A DNA stretch of 64,000 nt from Eumeta japonica (GCA_005406025.1 BGZK01000878.1:124001-188000); one strand, 5' to 3'. Numbered from the stretch's first letter, positions 48,425 to 61,219 are shown. Made by a program: numbers and translations. Notes: a model not told the origin generated them from the letters alone.

Positions 48425-48848
48425 TTGGTTCCCACGAGTATTGGACGGAATAAAAGGTCACTTAGGGGTGACGCCATTCCCTAAGAAGGCAGAATACAAC
48501 TACGTTTGCCATGTCCGTAGAGGTCGATCGCTAGTGACTGATCTTCCATCAGCCATGCAGTCCCTTGGCGCGAGATCTCACCGTGAACTTGGGGTAATTT
48601 TTTATAGAAGTTTTCTTCTTCGTGGCCCAGACAGTCAAGCCAAGACCACCGATCCTGTCGTAATGTACAGAGTTGCGGCTTGTGGAGTCATTTCCTACTC
48701 CCACAAATATACCAAGCTTTCACTGGTTTGGTCGAGATAGTTGACCGCCGCTCGAGACCCGGCGTTGTTATTCATTTGGCACCACCCAGAGGACACGTGT
48801 AGGGTTGTGGTTAGGTATTTCCTACGGACGCGAATAACACTATCCCCC
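48425..48848 (-). other. 5' leader of the Jockey element
   Basis: This segment is GC-richer than the surroundings and lacks coding homology. Jockey elements normally carry an internal promoter in this leader; I infer one here but see no diagnostic motif. The 5' boundary is set only by the candidate duplication at 48849. Confidence 0.55.
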
Positions 48849-48858
48849 GAAATTATAA
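48849..48858. repeat. Putative target-site duplication, 5' side of the Jockey element
   Basis: GAAATTATAA, matching GAAATGATAA at 44303-44312 in 9 of 10 bases. Confidence 0.55.
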
Positions 48859-49370
48859 TAGATACAATATTATTTTATGATTATGTTTATGTATAGTATA
48901 TAAACATGTCGTATAGTACAGAATAAATAATAAAATCTCGATAGGGAAAAAGTGTACAAAATGGCTGGGGCCATCGAGACGCAGAGCCGACGATGAAAAA
49001 CGAATGGATGTTTACTACAACTTTTCCAATGGAAATAATAAGAATACCACTGTTTGGCAGTTAAAGATAAGCGTTTTGATTGTAATTCCGGCCATGTTGG
49101 AAATTCAAATAGCTTCTAATACGCTAACCCGAAGACGGCAATATATTAGCGCCGGTTGGCAAAGCCGGCCAAGCTTCGCTGAATAAGCTAAATTGAAATC
49201 ACTGCGCCCTTAAGAGATCTTGGGGTATCATTAATAATGCTGGTAGGTATAATTTGAAGAAATGAGCGTTCTAATTATATTCTGTTAGGATTAAAATTTA
49301 GAGCATATAGTCTATCTAAACTTGGACTGAAAATAACAAGCGAATCTAATTCGATAATTTTCGGAGTGAT
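48859..49370. other. Non-coding stretch
   Basis: A less AT-rich block at 48955-49200 contains GCCGGTTGGCAAAGCCGGCC near 49151. No gene is recognised. Confidence 0.5.
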
Positions 49371-49602
49371 ACTGTGTTGTGTGTGCATGTGTTTGTTTGC
49401 GTGGTTTCGTGTGTGTCTGTGCCTGTGTCTGTGGTTGTGTCTGTGCCAGAGTCTGCCTGCGTCTTTGCAGGTGCCGGTGCTGGTGCGTGCGCGTATGAGG
49501 TGTGCGTGAGCGCTGTGCATGTGCATGTGTGCGTCCATGTGCATGTTCGCATGCGCGTGCATGTGCATATGCGTGTTTATGTGTTGTGTGTGTGTGTGTG
49601 TT
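49371..49602. repeat. GT-rich compound microsatellite
   Basis: About 230 bases of TG, TGTC, TGCATG and GCGTG variants on the plus strand. The open frames on both strands (49275-49568, 49346-49552 and 49374-49655) come from this composition and are not genes. Confidence 0.95.
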
Positions 49603-51019
49603 TAAAATATCTTAAAACTATTGAATGGAACTTATTTGAAACTTACAAATATTAAATACAATTTAAAAGTGGTTTACTCAACTTAGACTTCCTTTAAATT
49701 TTTATTAGTTTTGCTTGGTAGATTTTGAAAAATTTCAAAAATAATGTTTTCAGAAAAAGATCTATTTGCAATAAATTTTATTTTTAAATTGGTTGCTTCT
49801 TTCAAGAGCTATTGGTTAACGAATAATTCGAAAAAAGGGCCTTTTTTCATAGTAACTTTTTAAATCCTTGATGGATTGATGTAGTTAAAATACAAAAATA
49901 ACGTTTTTTTTTACAAGTGAATTTAGGTTTTTGACGTTGGGGAGCTCAAAACTTATCATAAATATATTAATGTACATCACTAGCTCAGGTGACGGAGTGG
50001 CGGCGCATGGAAGAAAAATTCAATCACTGCACAGGCACCGAAATTGCCGTTACATATATCATATCAAGTACTTATACAAAAGGCCACACTCTCGTGGTCT
50101 TAACTCTGTGTAAAATGCTTGCAGAGTTTTGTTATCTAGGACCTCGTCCAAAGAAAGCTTTTTAATTATCTTCATGACAGATCGGCTTTAACAAAATAAA
50201 AACTAGTGAGAATCAGGCTTTTAGTACATTAGTTTTGTATTAATGACGGCTCGTGCCAAAGGTAAAAACATAATTTGTAAAAGTAATCCATAAGATTTGA
50301 CAGATGACATACGGACGACCTGTCAAATGTTACAGATCACGCTAATGAATTACGTTTTCATTTTCTATGCAACCCGCTGCATATGCTGTACTTAATCATT
50401 TACAAATATTTTCATATTTATAATACTGGCTGTAATTATAATACATTGAAAACTATCATCGCTTTACACCATTCTTTTGGTTTTGTAAACTGTACCATAC
50501 TACAATATTAATTCCATATTATATTAAGCACCTTACTCTATCTTACCAAATTATAATCATTCATTCACTTGATTCTTCTTGACGACCTCCCACGTTCGTA
50601 ATCCGTCCTCTGTCGCAAACCCACGGAACCTTATAATATTCAGCGCCGTACTACGTGAAAATGAGTTTAATCGTACACTCAATCCACTTCACTCTATTCA
50701 TTTTTTATACACTTTATACTGTCATACGGTGTTATATCATATACCAAAACTTAATATCGACTGAACGCGTGAAATCAGCTTAAAATCCCTCACTAATTTA
50801 TACTTATTTCTATATCCTGTTCCACTGTCATTTATGTATAATATATTCATTGAGACTATTTCTAGGAGCCCAAATACAATACCTCTCCCACAAATGATTG
50901 AAGGAGTTGGGTATTCCGCAAATTTCAGGTGCAGTACTGCATCAGGTCAAAGTTACTATGTCTTTCTAATGTCACTAATGTGACGAGATACAAAACTTCG
51001 ACTCTATGAAGCCAATGGA
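49603..51019. other. AT-rich DNA, nothing recognised
   Basis: No domain, repeat family or RNA gene is supported on either strand. Confidence 0.5.
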
Positions 51020-51290
51020 AAATGCTCACATCCATCTTTCAGCTATAAAAGAGCTGATAATGTTCAAACAGCTGGACTAATTTTCTTGAATCATAACTAA
51101 GAATGAGAATATTCTTATGATTCCAGAAAATGAGATACTACTCGTACTAACTCACCTTCAACTCACTATAGTATAACTACTTCACCTTTTAAACAAAAAA
51201 ATACTAAATCAAAATCGGTTCAGCCGTTTAGGAACTATGATGCGACAGACAGACACACAGAACACAAGTCAAATTTATAATATACGTCTA
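51020..51290 (+). repeat. LINE/SINE 3'-tail-like repeat
   Basis: CAGCTGGACTAATTTTCTTG, then ATCGGTTCAGCCGTTTAGGA, ATGATGCGACAGACAGACAC and CAAATTTATAATA occur in the order usual for a widespread lepidopteran LINE/SINE tail. Confidence 0.75.
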
Positions 51291-53457
51291 TCCGAGTCAA
51301 AATAAGTTTGAGAAATACAAAGGAAAATTTTGCAAAAAAGTGTTTGTTTGAAATAAATCTTAGATTATTAATCCATCTATTTAAAAAATGCAATTATAAA
51401 GTTAAGAAAACGCAGTATTCTCGAAAAAATGTTGCTCAAAAAATATCTGACATAATGTTTAAAAATTATAAAAATTTTGATTTTGTTGGATTTAAATTTT
51501 TACTAATCTGACAGCTTAAAGCTAAAAAAGCATGAACACAACGAATTGATTTTGTAATACAATGGTATTGCTTACATTTTTCGACTGGAAAAGCTGGATA
51601 ATGTAAGAATTTGGAGTGAATACAACGGAAAATTTGGGGGATCGTCAAATTTTTTTAGTTGTTAGTGTAATTGTCGATTCCTATGAATATTTTATTTGGT
51701 CTTTTACGCAACATCTTCGTTAGCATTATCTATAACAACTTTACCATCCATAAAAATAGGAGTCCCTAACCAACCACCCAACTACCACATTAAGCTGCTC
51801 TTTATCGACTACTTCAATATCTATTATTTATTCTAACTTCTATTGCTTTTCTTTGCAATCTATTATATTATCATATTTTCACTTTATATTGATACTTTAT
51901 TTGCATTTGTTTAATTCTATAATGTCATTATAAGTATATATTAAAATACAGTTGAAATGACAAAAATTATATTATAAAAAATTCAAATGAATTTTAATCA
52001 CGAAAAAGCTCTGGCAGACTCTAGAGCAGTTACGAATGTGTTTAATTACAACTCTCCTCTCATTCGTACCTTGTCCTAAACAAATATTTGGTAAAGGGAT
52101 ATTTGTTGAAACACATTTTTAATTAAATACATTTCCAAAAAGTTTCAAGTTAAGCAGGTATATAAGCTTATTTATAGTTTCTCTAATGTTCAAATGAAAC
52201 CAGTAAAATCAATAATCAACATAATCAATTTTACTGTGCAAATTAAAATTTGAATTATTTACAGGAATCACCTTCCAATTATAGTTTTTTACTAGTTTAC
52301 GTAGTGGCCTTGGATCTTGACATGAAAGTATGTAAATATCCTGTCATTTACGACAGCTATAAAACCTACTACGTACTTTGATATCCGTTTATAAGAAATC
52401 TTATAATATTATAAAGAAATTTTATAATATTATAATTTTATAATATCATCCACACAGATATATGTGCACGCTTATAGCACAGGTTTTATTAAAAGGTTTT
52501 CAATTGGTTTCAAAAAATATTCAGTTTATTTTTTGTACAATATAGAATAAAATAGGTTTTTTTCATTCTGATATCAAATCATTTTCAGTTGCTTACATGT
52601 ATTTTAAAATAAAATTAATCAGTGTATTTTAAAATAAAATAAGATGTATGTTTGGTTATTAATGAGGTACCCCAATTCAAGGATTTCCATAAATTTTTAA
52701 GAACGAAAATATATTTATTTGTTTTATAATTCGTCGTGTTGCAATAACATCGATATTTCATTTACAAAACACGAGGAAAGCCATAGCTAAACTTTCAAAG
52801 TTGTTGAGCCGGGTCGTCACTGCGGCCTTTAGTTAAGCGCAGGCCTGGATGTGATGAGGTTGCGAAATCGTGTTGTGTCCATAATGGATGAATAAAAAGG
52901 CCAAAAAAAAAAGTTTTTTTTAAAATACTTGGTAAAGGTACATTTATGATTAAAAAACAAATACATTTTATGCAAGAATATATCATTAAATAATATACAA
53001 CAATAAATTTGGATTATTATACTGACATATAACACGAAGAAATGAAAGATTAGTCGTGGGACGCTCAATGTTCTGTCTGGAAGTATAGCTTTTTTAGCAC
53101 GAGTTTGCAGTAATAAGTTTTTATAAATTTAAATACTTGAGGTATACTTAAATATTTTATATTTATTTAAATAGTTTATCTCACAGTATCTGTCATTAAG
53201 AAGAAATATTGTTAGAAAAGAGCCATCGTACTTAACTCTGGTTAATGTCTATTATGAACAATAGCGTGTTGTAATAAAATATACGTAGTTTAAATCACAT
53301 CCGCAATTATTTCAAAAGTAAGTCTCTGTGTTTGCTTTCTACTTTTTCACCGCTAAAATAGAAATCTTAATAAATCCGGAGTGGAGATAGCTGGTAAAAG
53401 ATGTGGGGCATTAAAAGCAATGAACAATCTTATTATTAAATCACTTATAAATTGGAT
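51291..53457. other. AT-rich stretch, nothing firm recognised
   Basis: TTATAATATTATAA-type repeats lie at 52395-52445, and TGTATTTTAAAATAAAAT occurs twice near 52599-52640. No gene is recognised. Confidence 0.5.
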
Positions 53458-53511
53458 AAAGTATGCCAATCTACTCCAATAATACAATTATTACTATCAT
53501 TGGCATACTTT
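53458..53511. repeat. Perfect 13-bp inverted repeat, 28-base loop
   Basis: AAAGTATGCCAAT at 53458-53470 pairs with ATTGGCATACTTT at 53499-53511. Confidence 0.85.
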
Positions 53512-54734
53512 TTTTTACTATACTGAAAGTTTATTATTTAAGTAAGAATGTAGTGAAAGTGTATTTTTATTACTGTAAAAATGCCCTAGTAATGTTTATT
53601 GAAATTGCTAATTAGACAGAGAAGGACTAATATCCAGTGACGTCATGTTTACTAGTTCCATATAGAATTATGTCAAACATCGTTTTGCCAGACAGAAATG
53701 GCATATATTTTTTTATTGTTATATTTCATTGTTTTTTAACTGATTTCATTTTCAGTCATCACATCTAGTCACCTTGCATATTTTATCATCTAGTATTCTA
53801 AAAATCAGTAAACTATTTCTATACACACGGAGGCGCGCCGCTTAAAGGAATTCATTTTAAATGTAGGCGAGCGAAACCGCTTATAAAAGCTGGTTATAAA
53901 TAATTTCAATCGTTTTTTATACAAGATTCGACTACTTTATATTAATTTTCATACGTGCTAACTAATGTGTGTAATAGGAGGGTCCGCAGGGGTCGCCCTA
54001 GAAAGCCTTATGGGGACGAAATCGGTAGCGTATTGGAATTTTAAGCACCCAATATGGACGAACACGCATGAAACGATCGATAGATGACAGTGAAGCGAAA
54101 GAGATATACGAAGATGGCACCAAATGGTGATGTGTGGTTTATACCTACCCCTCTCAGCTATAGGCGTGAGTTTATAGTAATAAATAGAATTTATAAAATA
54201 CAGATCTTCGGGTGAAGTTACTTTTTTTATTGACACAGAATTATGGATGAATATTTGCAAGAAAAAAATAATAATTTTAGTTGCGCATTTCATAGTGTTC
54301 GATGAATGAATAATACTCTCCGTCTTTAAATACGTATTCTCTTTATTAAAAAATTGTAATATTTTTAATAACTTTTGTTGATACCAAGGTAGTTAATGAG
54401 TTTACCTGTCAACCGACGCTAGAATAATATCAACATGGAATATCGTCGGCGGAATGTGACGAAAGAAGTCTGAATAAAGTAAATGTTAGCCAGATAAGGC
54501 CGTGACGTGGCACGTCACAGTGATGTAGCGAGTTCTGACTTCTAAAGGGATTTTGATGGAGAAAAATAGACGTAAGCCTCGCTGAGTAGCTTTTTTTTTT
54601 CGTTGACTGTACTTAAAATATTTATTTATCTCGACAAGTACCATATTCCGAGTTCAAAACCCGTCTTACTAAATTACGAAATAAAAATTTCAATAACATC
54701 GGCGTAGCTTCCGTTTTGTAAAACAGTATTATGC
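53512..54734. other. Non-coding stretch
   Basis: A block at 53970-54190 (GGAGGGTCCGCAGGGGTCGC and onward) reads like part of an unidentified dispersed repeat. The 111-codon minus-strand frame across it has no recognised domain. Confidence 0.4.
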
Positions 54735-55016
54735 AATGTTTTTAACTTTGCTTAATTTGATTTCGAACCAAATCAAAAATGGCTTTATTTTGTAGGTAAT
54801 AGAATTACATTTGGAATACGTCATTGACAAATTCTTTTCGATATTAACATTGCTACCCATTCCAAATGCTGATTCACCTTGAGACGAATGGGCAAGAAAT
54901 TTAACGGTTGCTATGTTTTTACTCATCAATACAAAATATTGAGTAATAAATAATTTAGTACAGCAATTAGAAATAATATGAATCAACCCGATAGCCAAGC
55001 AGTACAATCCCATGGA
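54735..55016 (-). repeat. Dispersed repeat, copy 2 of 2
   Basis: On the minus strand this aligns with 14880-15135 (plus). The shared order is CCATGGGATTG, TCATATTATTTCTAA, ACTAAATTATT, CTCAATATTTTGTAT, GCCCATTC, GAATCAGCAT.TGGAATG and TTTTTGAT. This copy keeps a 94-codon frame open, whereas copy 1 does not keep the same frame throughout. Confidence 0.82.
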
Positions 55017-56660
55017 TTTTTAAAATACAAATAACTGAAATACTTGCATTTTTTGTAGTTAAGTGCTACACACAATAGAAGTTACAGTGTATCTAATTAA
55101 ATTTGAGAAACATATATATCAACAATATTCAAAAGGCATCTTAAACACTCCAGTTAAAATGCTGTGTTTATAGGGTTACAGACGTATCAAAATGTAGATT
55201 GAAAACTCGTATCACGAGGACACTGAAGCTATAATACTTGTTTAATATATAATACATGTTTAGTATATCATTATTCATTATACGTTCTTTGTTCTGATTG
55301 AATAAAATTAAGCGGCAAAGAACGTTCATTGGTATCGATTATCGAGTAAAATATTTTTTTTCTGTACCTTTCTTAAACTTAAGTCTTACCGAGGGGAAAA
55401 TTAACCATTCGGTCTGTTCACGTCTTGCCACATGCCTCGTGTAAATAACAATTTTATGCTTAGAGCGGCAAGTGAAAATTTTCCCAGAAATAAAAATCGT
55501 CTCTTAAATCAAGTCCGATAGTTACATATATGAACAGCATGAATGTATTTATTTTGTCGACAATATTATGGAGTAAAAAAACCAATCCATTTATTTATAG
55601 GATATTCTTTCGTGAGGACAGCTGAAACAGACAAATGAAAAAATTAAACTTACAGCAATTCATATAAAAAAGAAATCCAAAGCAAAATCCCTCTCAAAGT
55701 AACGTATAGAAGACCGTGTCCTGCGCACATCCAGCGGCGACCGGCGCCGGCCCGCACGCTGTGAAGGCGTACACAGTCCCCGGTTTACCTGAGATTATGG
55801 TTGCTAATGGACGGATACAGGAGAGCCTTTGTTAAGGCGAAGTGTGATTTATGTACTTACAGAGTTATTTTTGTAATAACGTTTAATTGAGGAACATTCG
55901 CTGCGTCATCTATTTTTATCGAATAAAGATATTCGCTCGTTCGACATTCGCTTCGTAATTGAGAATCCAAAATGGTAGTCACTCGAGAACCTTTCTTCCC
56001 CGGCGGTTATTGGTGCTTAGACCCTGTTCAGCTGCCCATCAGCGTTTTTGTTTATTGTTTCTAGGAGATATGTCGGTCATTCTAACTCTTCAACGGATTT
56101 CCATGTTTCGAATTTTAATATCGCAAAAATCGCCAGCATAGCCCTTTCGTCCACAAGTTGAGTGACTTTGAGCTTGTTTATTAGACCGACAGTAAAGTGC
56201 AACCTCTGGTATACCATATATCATCAATGACAATGGGCACTTTTCATATATTTTCACTTTAGGCGCTGAAATATATGAAAATTTAAAAATACATTTTAGT
56301 AACCCGAACGCTGTCCAACCCATCTCAATTATTCATATAACCGATTTATTGAAGTTTGATCTACCTTATTGGAGAGTTTGTCCCAAGCAAACATATTAAT
56401 CATCAATTTTGACGGGAGAGTACTCCACTATCTATGAAGTGTGTATAATACGGACTTTCAACAAAATTTTTAATTTTACTATGCTCACGTTTGAACTCAC
56501 TTCTTGAGAAACTCAATTAAGATTCCCGAGCATGACGCCCAAATGATTCAGCAGTTCCGCCATTATGACTGTACCATCAACGAATGGTATAGGTGAGTAA
56601 TGTAATCGTCTATGTGTAAATGTGTCCTTTTCATTTTAAGAGCTTGAAAACCTTCTCTAC
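55017..56660. other. AT-rich stretch with a GC-rich patch
   Basis: The patch 55725-55800 (GGCGACCGGCGCCGGCCCGC) stands out. No recognisable coding sequence. Confidence 0.45.
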
Positions 56661-56850
56661 CTTGAATCAAAGGCGGAACTGGAGTCGAGATTGAAAGAAA
56701 AAACGAAATCGTGATCTACATCAAGAGAAAATCAAGAACAAGTCGCGGGGTTAAGGAACAAGATCATGTCCATCTTGATGATTTCCATCTTGATGATTTC
56801 CATATTGGTCATATCCAACATAATAATTGATGTAGTCATGATGCATTATC
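56661..56850. repeat. Six-base-periodic tract and CATCTTGATGATTTC repeat
   Basis: A loose GATC-rich tract is followed at about 56765-56810 by tandem CCATCTTGATGATTT copies, which give a spurious frame starting MSILMISILMISIL. Confidence 0.8.
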
Positions 56851-56954
56851 GTAGTATTATTCGTCGATATAAACGATGTAGGAATTCGTTCTGTCTACAT
56901 GGCCAGAGCCGGGAACGAAAGCTATGTACAATAAAAATAATCAAGGTTAAGACT

Positions 56955-57760
56955 CTTTTTTAAGGTTCTGTGAAGATTATTAAGAACGCTTGCAGTTTAA
57001 CCGACTACAATAAAATTAGTACGAAGATAGCTGAAATCCAAAGATACAATACATACAATTCGTGAGAATTAGTAAAAACCGTAATAGTTTTAAGCCATAT
57101 GTGGGCAGCAGCCGGTTCGCGGGCCGCATCCGGCCCGCTGTTAGGTTTGACCGGCCCGCGAGACATTTTGAAAAATTTATATCTGATATCTATCCCTGAA
57201 ATTTATGAACACTACTTCAAAATGCACCTGCTTTTGAACGCGGCCCACGAACGTATTTACACACCAAAGTTTGACCCACAACATGTCAAAGGTTGCCCAT
57301 ACCTTGTTTAAACGATATTTATTAAGATTTGCTATAGGGATAGCTGGAAATTGAGGAAAGAATATATGATACAATTTTTTAGAGTTCCGAAAGAATTACT
57401 AAAACCTCTTATAGCATATTATAAGTATTTTTAATAATCTTCTTAATAATAGAATTCCATAAAATTTAACATGTAAGTAACTGGAAGCCAGTGAAATATC
57501 CAGGATACATATTTTAGGGTTACATTAATATTACTAAAAACCCTTATAGTTCGACTAATTTCACTGAAATTTGCACATTTTTCTAATTACAACAGACATA
57601 ATATTTAGAGTAGCTCATGGTTACGTGGTCGAGTTCTGTGAAATTAATAAACACTTTTGTAATCTGATTGACTGAAATGAAATTGTGCATGGAGATAGCT
57701 TAAAATCAAATAAAAGGATGTAGGTTGTATTATTTTTAGAATTCCATGGCTACAGCGAGC
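56955..57760. repeat. Degenerate minisatellite, unit about 110 bp
   Basis: Units begin with variants of GAGTTCTGTGAA at about 56963, 57057, 57383, 57520, 57632 and 57740. Their bodies show ATTACTAAAA..CTTATAG, GACTGAAAT and GAGATAGCTTGAAAT variants. A 211-bp hAT-like element splits one unit. Confidence 0.75.
57095..57305. mobile_element. Small hAT-like nonautonomous element
   Basis: The ends TGTGGGCAGCAG and GGTTGCCCATACC resemble hAT terminal repeats of the CAGGGGTGGGCAACC type. The interior carries the GCGGGCCGCATCCGGCCCGC phrase common in such elements. The flanks GTTTTAAG (57087-57094) and GTTTAAAC (57306-57313) match in 6 of 8 bases, as expected for an old 8-bp target duplication. Confidence 0.68.
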
Positions 57761-57924
57761 AAACATTCAAAGGAATAAGAAGTGTCTCTGTGTTTGTAGG
57801 TTTATTAAATTTTCATTGTAAGCCAGTGATCCGATTTATGAGAGATTTTTCTCGTATTCTGAAGATGGGCGTATATTATTTTTTTATGGCAGGAAGTGTT
57901 CAAAATAACAAAAAAGAAAACCCA

Positions 57925-57986
57925 TTCCAACGCAACAATCGAGAAGCTCACTTCACGAGGGCGAAGGCGCGGGCGGAAAGCTAGTG
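57925..57986 (-). repeat. LINE/SINE tail fragment
   Basis: The minus strand reads ACTAGCTTTCCGCCCGCG, then CCTTCGCCCTCGTG, the tail motif also seen in plus orientation at 60404. Confidence 0.7.
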
Positions 57987-58059
57987 TATAAATAAGAAAA
58001 TACGAGCTGGAAAACCCTAGATGTCATCGGAAGTCGACACGTATCCCCCCAGGAATTTA

Positions 58060-58220
58060 ATTTAATACGAGAGCGGGTCACCTGCCGCCGACTCGCTCCG
58101 GGTGCGGGGAAAGTAAGAGCTGGAATTATGTAAGGGGATATTTTTCCCTTTTTTCCTGCGCGGAACCGACGGAGTGCCCGGCCGACGCCGCGGCGGGGCG
58201 GAGCACCTCGGCTCCTCGGC
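58060..58220. other. GC-rich island
   Basis: Very GC-rich patches (GCCGCCGACTCGCTCCGG and GCCGACGCCGCGGCGGGG) flank TTTTTCCCTTTTTTCC. No long recognisable frame. It may be a conserved non-coding or promoter-like element. Confidence 0.45.
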
Positions 58221-58494
58221 TAAGTAATTAATTCCGTTCAACGTCGCGTACTTAGATCGGGCTTAAGTTATTTTGTATTTATTTGTCGAGATAAAAATGA
58301 TGTTTCCAGCATGTACGTTGTGGAGGTATTTTTTTACGCTCTGCTTCGGCTCAACGATTTTTTTTAACTTCCCGCCGTTAAAATTGAATAAAAATCCCTG
58401 AAATTGTAAAGTTACGATTTTGTCTGATTTTCGATAAACCGCGTTTTCACGAGATCTTGACGTCTTAAGGTTCTAGGACTCTATTTCGAGTCTT

Positions 58495-58605
58495 CGTGTG
58501 ATGTCTGGAGGTCTGCATGTGCGTATATGTGTGCCTGCGTGAGTATGTGTGTGGATTTGTAGATGGGTGGGTGCGTGCGTGCCTGTACGCGTTTGTTTGC
58601 GTGTA
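58495..58605. repeat. GT-rich low-complexity tract
   Basis: Loose TGTGTG and GCGTGCGTGC variants. Confidence 0.85.
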
Positions 58606-60403
58606 AATCTCTCATACTTTTCGGACGAATTAACTGTTCAAAACGTAATTTGCGATAGTCGAAACGAGTCCACTCACCTTAAAGTTCCGGAAATGTTGAA
58701 CTAATTTCGCCCCCACAGATTTTGAAGATTCTAAAAATAAAGGTTTCATAAAAATATTTTAAATAACTTATAGCCTACTTTATCGGTCAATACCAAAATT
58801 TAAACAGGTGCACTCTCTGCCGCAAGCTGCATAAAAATCAATTAATTTGTCCAAGAGATGTCATTGGAAAATATTTTTTTTTATATTTCGTCATGTACTC
58901 TACGTTGTAAACTCTAACTAGACGTTTTCTTTTAAAAAAAGTCATTGTTGCATATTGTCAGTCCAGAGATATCGTTAACGACAAATTCGAAAAAATAAAA
59001 GAATTTTTCAAAAAAAATTTTTTGAAAGTTTTTTAGTGGATTAATGTTTGATATAGGACAATTTTCTTTGCTACATAAAATTGCATGGAATGCAATTTAA
59101 AAATTATAAACAGCGTTTTGTTTAAGATTGCACCCTACTAGATATAAGCACAAATAATTAATTACGTAAATTTGTGTATAAAATTAATATAAGTCTGCTA
59201 ATTAAGGCGCAATAATATAAATTCTAAACGCTGAATTAAATTAATACTTAACAACATAGAGTTAATTTAATTGATTATTCGCCTTGTTTTCAAAATCAGA
59301 TCGGACTGAACTACAATAACAGGACATAGGAAACAGTGGAGCGCGTCCGCTGCAGTTTGCTTTATTAAAAAAAGAACTGTCAAGGTTTTACGATTTGGCA
59401 GATGAGACTTTGGCAACGAATAGCAAACATCATACGATTCCTCGGAAATACTCGTGCATTTCCTTAGAATCGACGTGACAATGAACCAATTTAAAAAAGG
59501 ACACTATCCGCTGCCTTTCGACGAAGCTGCGTAGCGTTTAGTAACGCGGCCGCGTGTTCCTTAACTCCGCTCTATTGAGATTGATTTCATAACGACGTTT
59601 TCATACAACACTGCAATAATCTAAAGTGATATAATTATAATAATTTCTCGTTCCATTTTGAATTCCTATCTTGATCTCGATCTTGTGTGTATAATAATTA
59701 CCATTTTTTTAAATTTTCTCTCAAAAGCAAATTATGAGGTAGAAAAGCGATTTTCAGTTTGATATTATAATTTTAACTAGTATCTTACCTCTATAATAAA
59801 GTTATTCTAAGTAGAACATGAATTTTAAATCCATACTATTTCATGATATATATCAACGTATTTACGTAGACTGTCTAGAATATCTAAGTCTGTGTAGAGA
59901 CTAATTGAAAAACATTATTAAATATTTTCTGATGAAAGCTAAAGACCGGTTTATATATTTCACGCAACGGAAAAACAGACAAGCAAATACAAACACAAAT
60001 AAATCATATAAATATTATAGCTTGAATCATTTAAGAACTTTTATTAAAACGATTGTAATAATTAACTTTTAACACAAAAAATATCGAAATTCAATAAAAA
60101 TATCAACCTTTAGGCAAATTCCTTTCTGTGAGCAAATTATTTTTTAAGCCAATTGCTGAAAGTTGTTCGGCGACTTGTTAATTGGCTCATTAATGTCTCG
60201 TCATCGGAAAAGGTATAAAGTTCTGCCGAACCAAGCAGAGCGGAATGATTATTTTCCTTTAACAACACAAAGGCTAATTATTCACCCACCGACGTGCACT
60301 CCTCGGCATAAACAATAGACCGCCCACGCTCTCGGTCTGCTAACGCTCATGATATCACGTTCTCTACAACCTACGCCATCTTATTTATATTCAAAACTAG
60401 CTT
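58606..60403. other. AT-rich stretch with possible conserved block
   Basis: No gene is recognised. The block at 60140-60360 is less AT-rich and contains several TAATT-type core motifs (GTTAATTGGCTCATTAATG), which could be homeodomain sites or chance. Confidence 0.4.
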
Positions 60404-60720
60404 TTGCCCGCAGCTCCGCCCGCATGGACTATAATATTTAGACAATTTTAGAAGCGCTCATAACGTTTATTCATATTTTTCCCACAGGACCATTTTAAAT
60501 GACGTCCCTAATATATGAAGACAGTACTACGGAGATGTCAAGTTGTATCTCTAGTTTTACTCAGGTGAATCAGATAAAACATTGCTTAGATGTTAATTTG
60601 AAACTCAAACTACAAAACTGTGAAAACCGCATTAAAATCCGTTCAGTGGTTTTTTTTCGTAACGCCGTAACAAACATACAGACAAACAAACAGACCAGAA
60701 TTCTAAAAATTCTGTTGGGA
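60404..60720 (+). repeat. LINE/SINE tail-type repeat
   Basis: It starts ACTAGCTTTTGCCCGCAGCT, contains CATTAAAATCCGTTCAGTGG, and ends with ACAAACATACAGACAAACAA. This is the standard wording of a widespread lepidopteran RTE/SINE tail. Confidence 0.82.
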
Positions 60721-61219
60721 GCAATATAGATTATTAGAAAACAACATTGTTTATTAAGGAATAAAGACCCCCATGCCAAATTTTTCATTAACATCTCTAA
60801 CGTGCAGACTGCGGCCTGTTATAATTTTATCATACGTATTGATTACTTTCAATTCTTCTTTCTTTTATTATTCGATTTACGTGTTTTTTTTTAGAGTTCT
60901 GTACGTCCGAATGAAAATCGGGAAATACTAAAATTGCTCCAAAATTATTGAGATTCGGAAAGCTATTAAAGCACAACATACCAGCTTTAAGTATGTTCAA
61001 CGTAGTCTCCTTCAACGTCGGTGATAACGGCGTTATAAAAGTATTAAACACCGCTGTCTTTTTTCTTTACGACTTTGTTAAGTTCACTAATCGGAACAGT
61101 ATTACATTTTTTTCAAATTGATGAAAGACGTCATTTTCATATGCGTAAGTATTGCAATAAATCGTGTGGAGGGGCATAAGGCTTCTCTGTTATGTTACGA
61201 TTTATATTAGGCAACTCCT
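60721..61219. other. AT-rich DNA, nothing recognised
   Basis: TTAGAGTTCTGTACGTCCGA at about 60891 resembles the start of a LINE/SINE tail. Nothing else is recognised. Confidence 0.45.

Larger units (their letters stand above)
44313..48848 (-). mobile_element. Jockey-clade LINE, nearly full length, inactive
   Basis: This non-LTR retrotransposon would move by copying its RNA into DNA at a nicked chromosomal site. Read on the minus strand it has a leader of about 420 bases, ORF1 (48424-47101), ORF2 (about 47098-44443), a short 3' untranslated region and a poly(A) tail (15 T at 44313-44327 on the plus strand). The candidate duplication at 48849-48858 and 44303-44312 would make it about 4.5 kb, the usual size of Jockey elements. 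ORF1 has an in-frame stop and at least two frameshifts, and ORF2 at least five frameshifts, so it cannot move by itself. The reverse transcriptase core is well preserved, so the insertion is clearly younger than the other LINE remnants in this window. Confidence 0.93.

Noticed and set aside
49275..49655. Cys/Val-rich or His/Thr-rich frames on both strands
   Set aside because: They are products of the GT-rich microsatellite.
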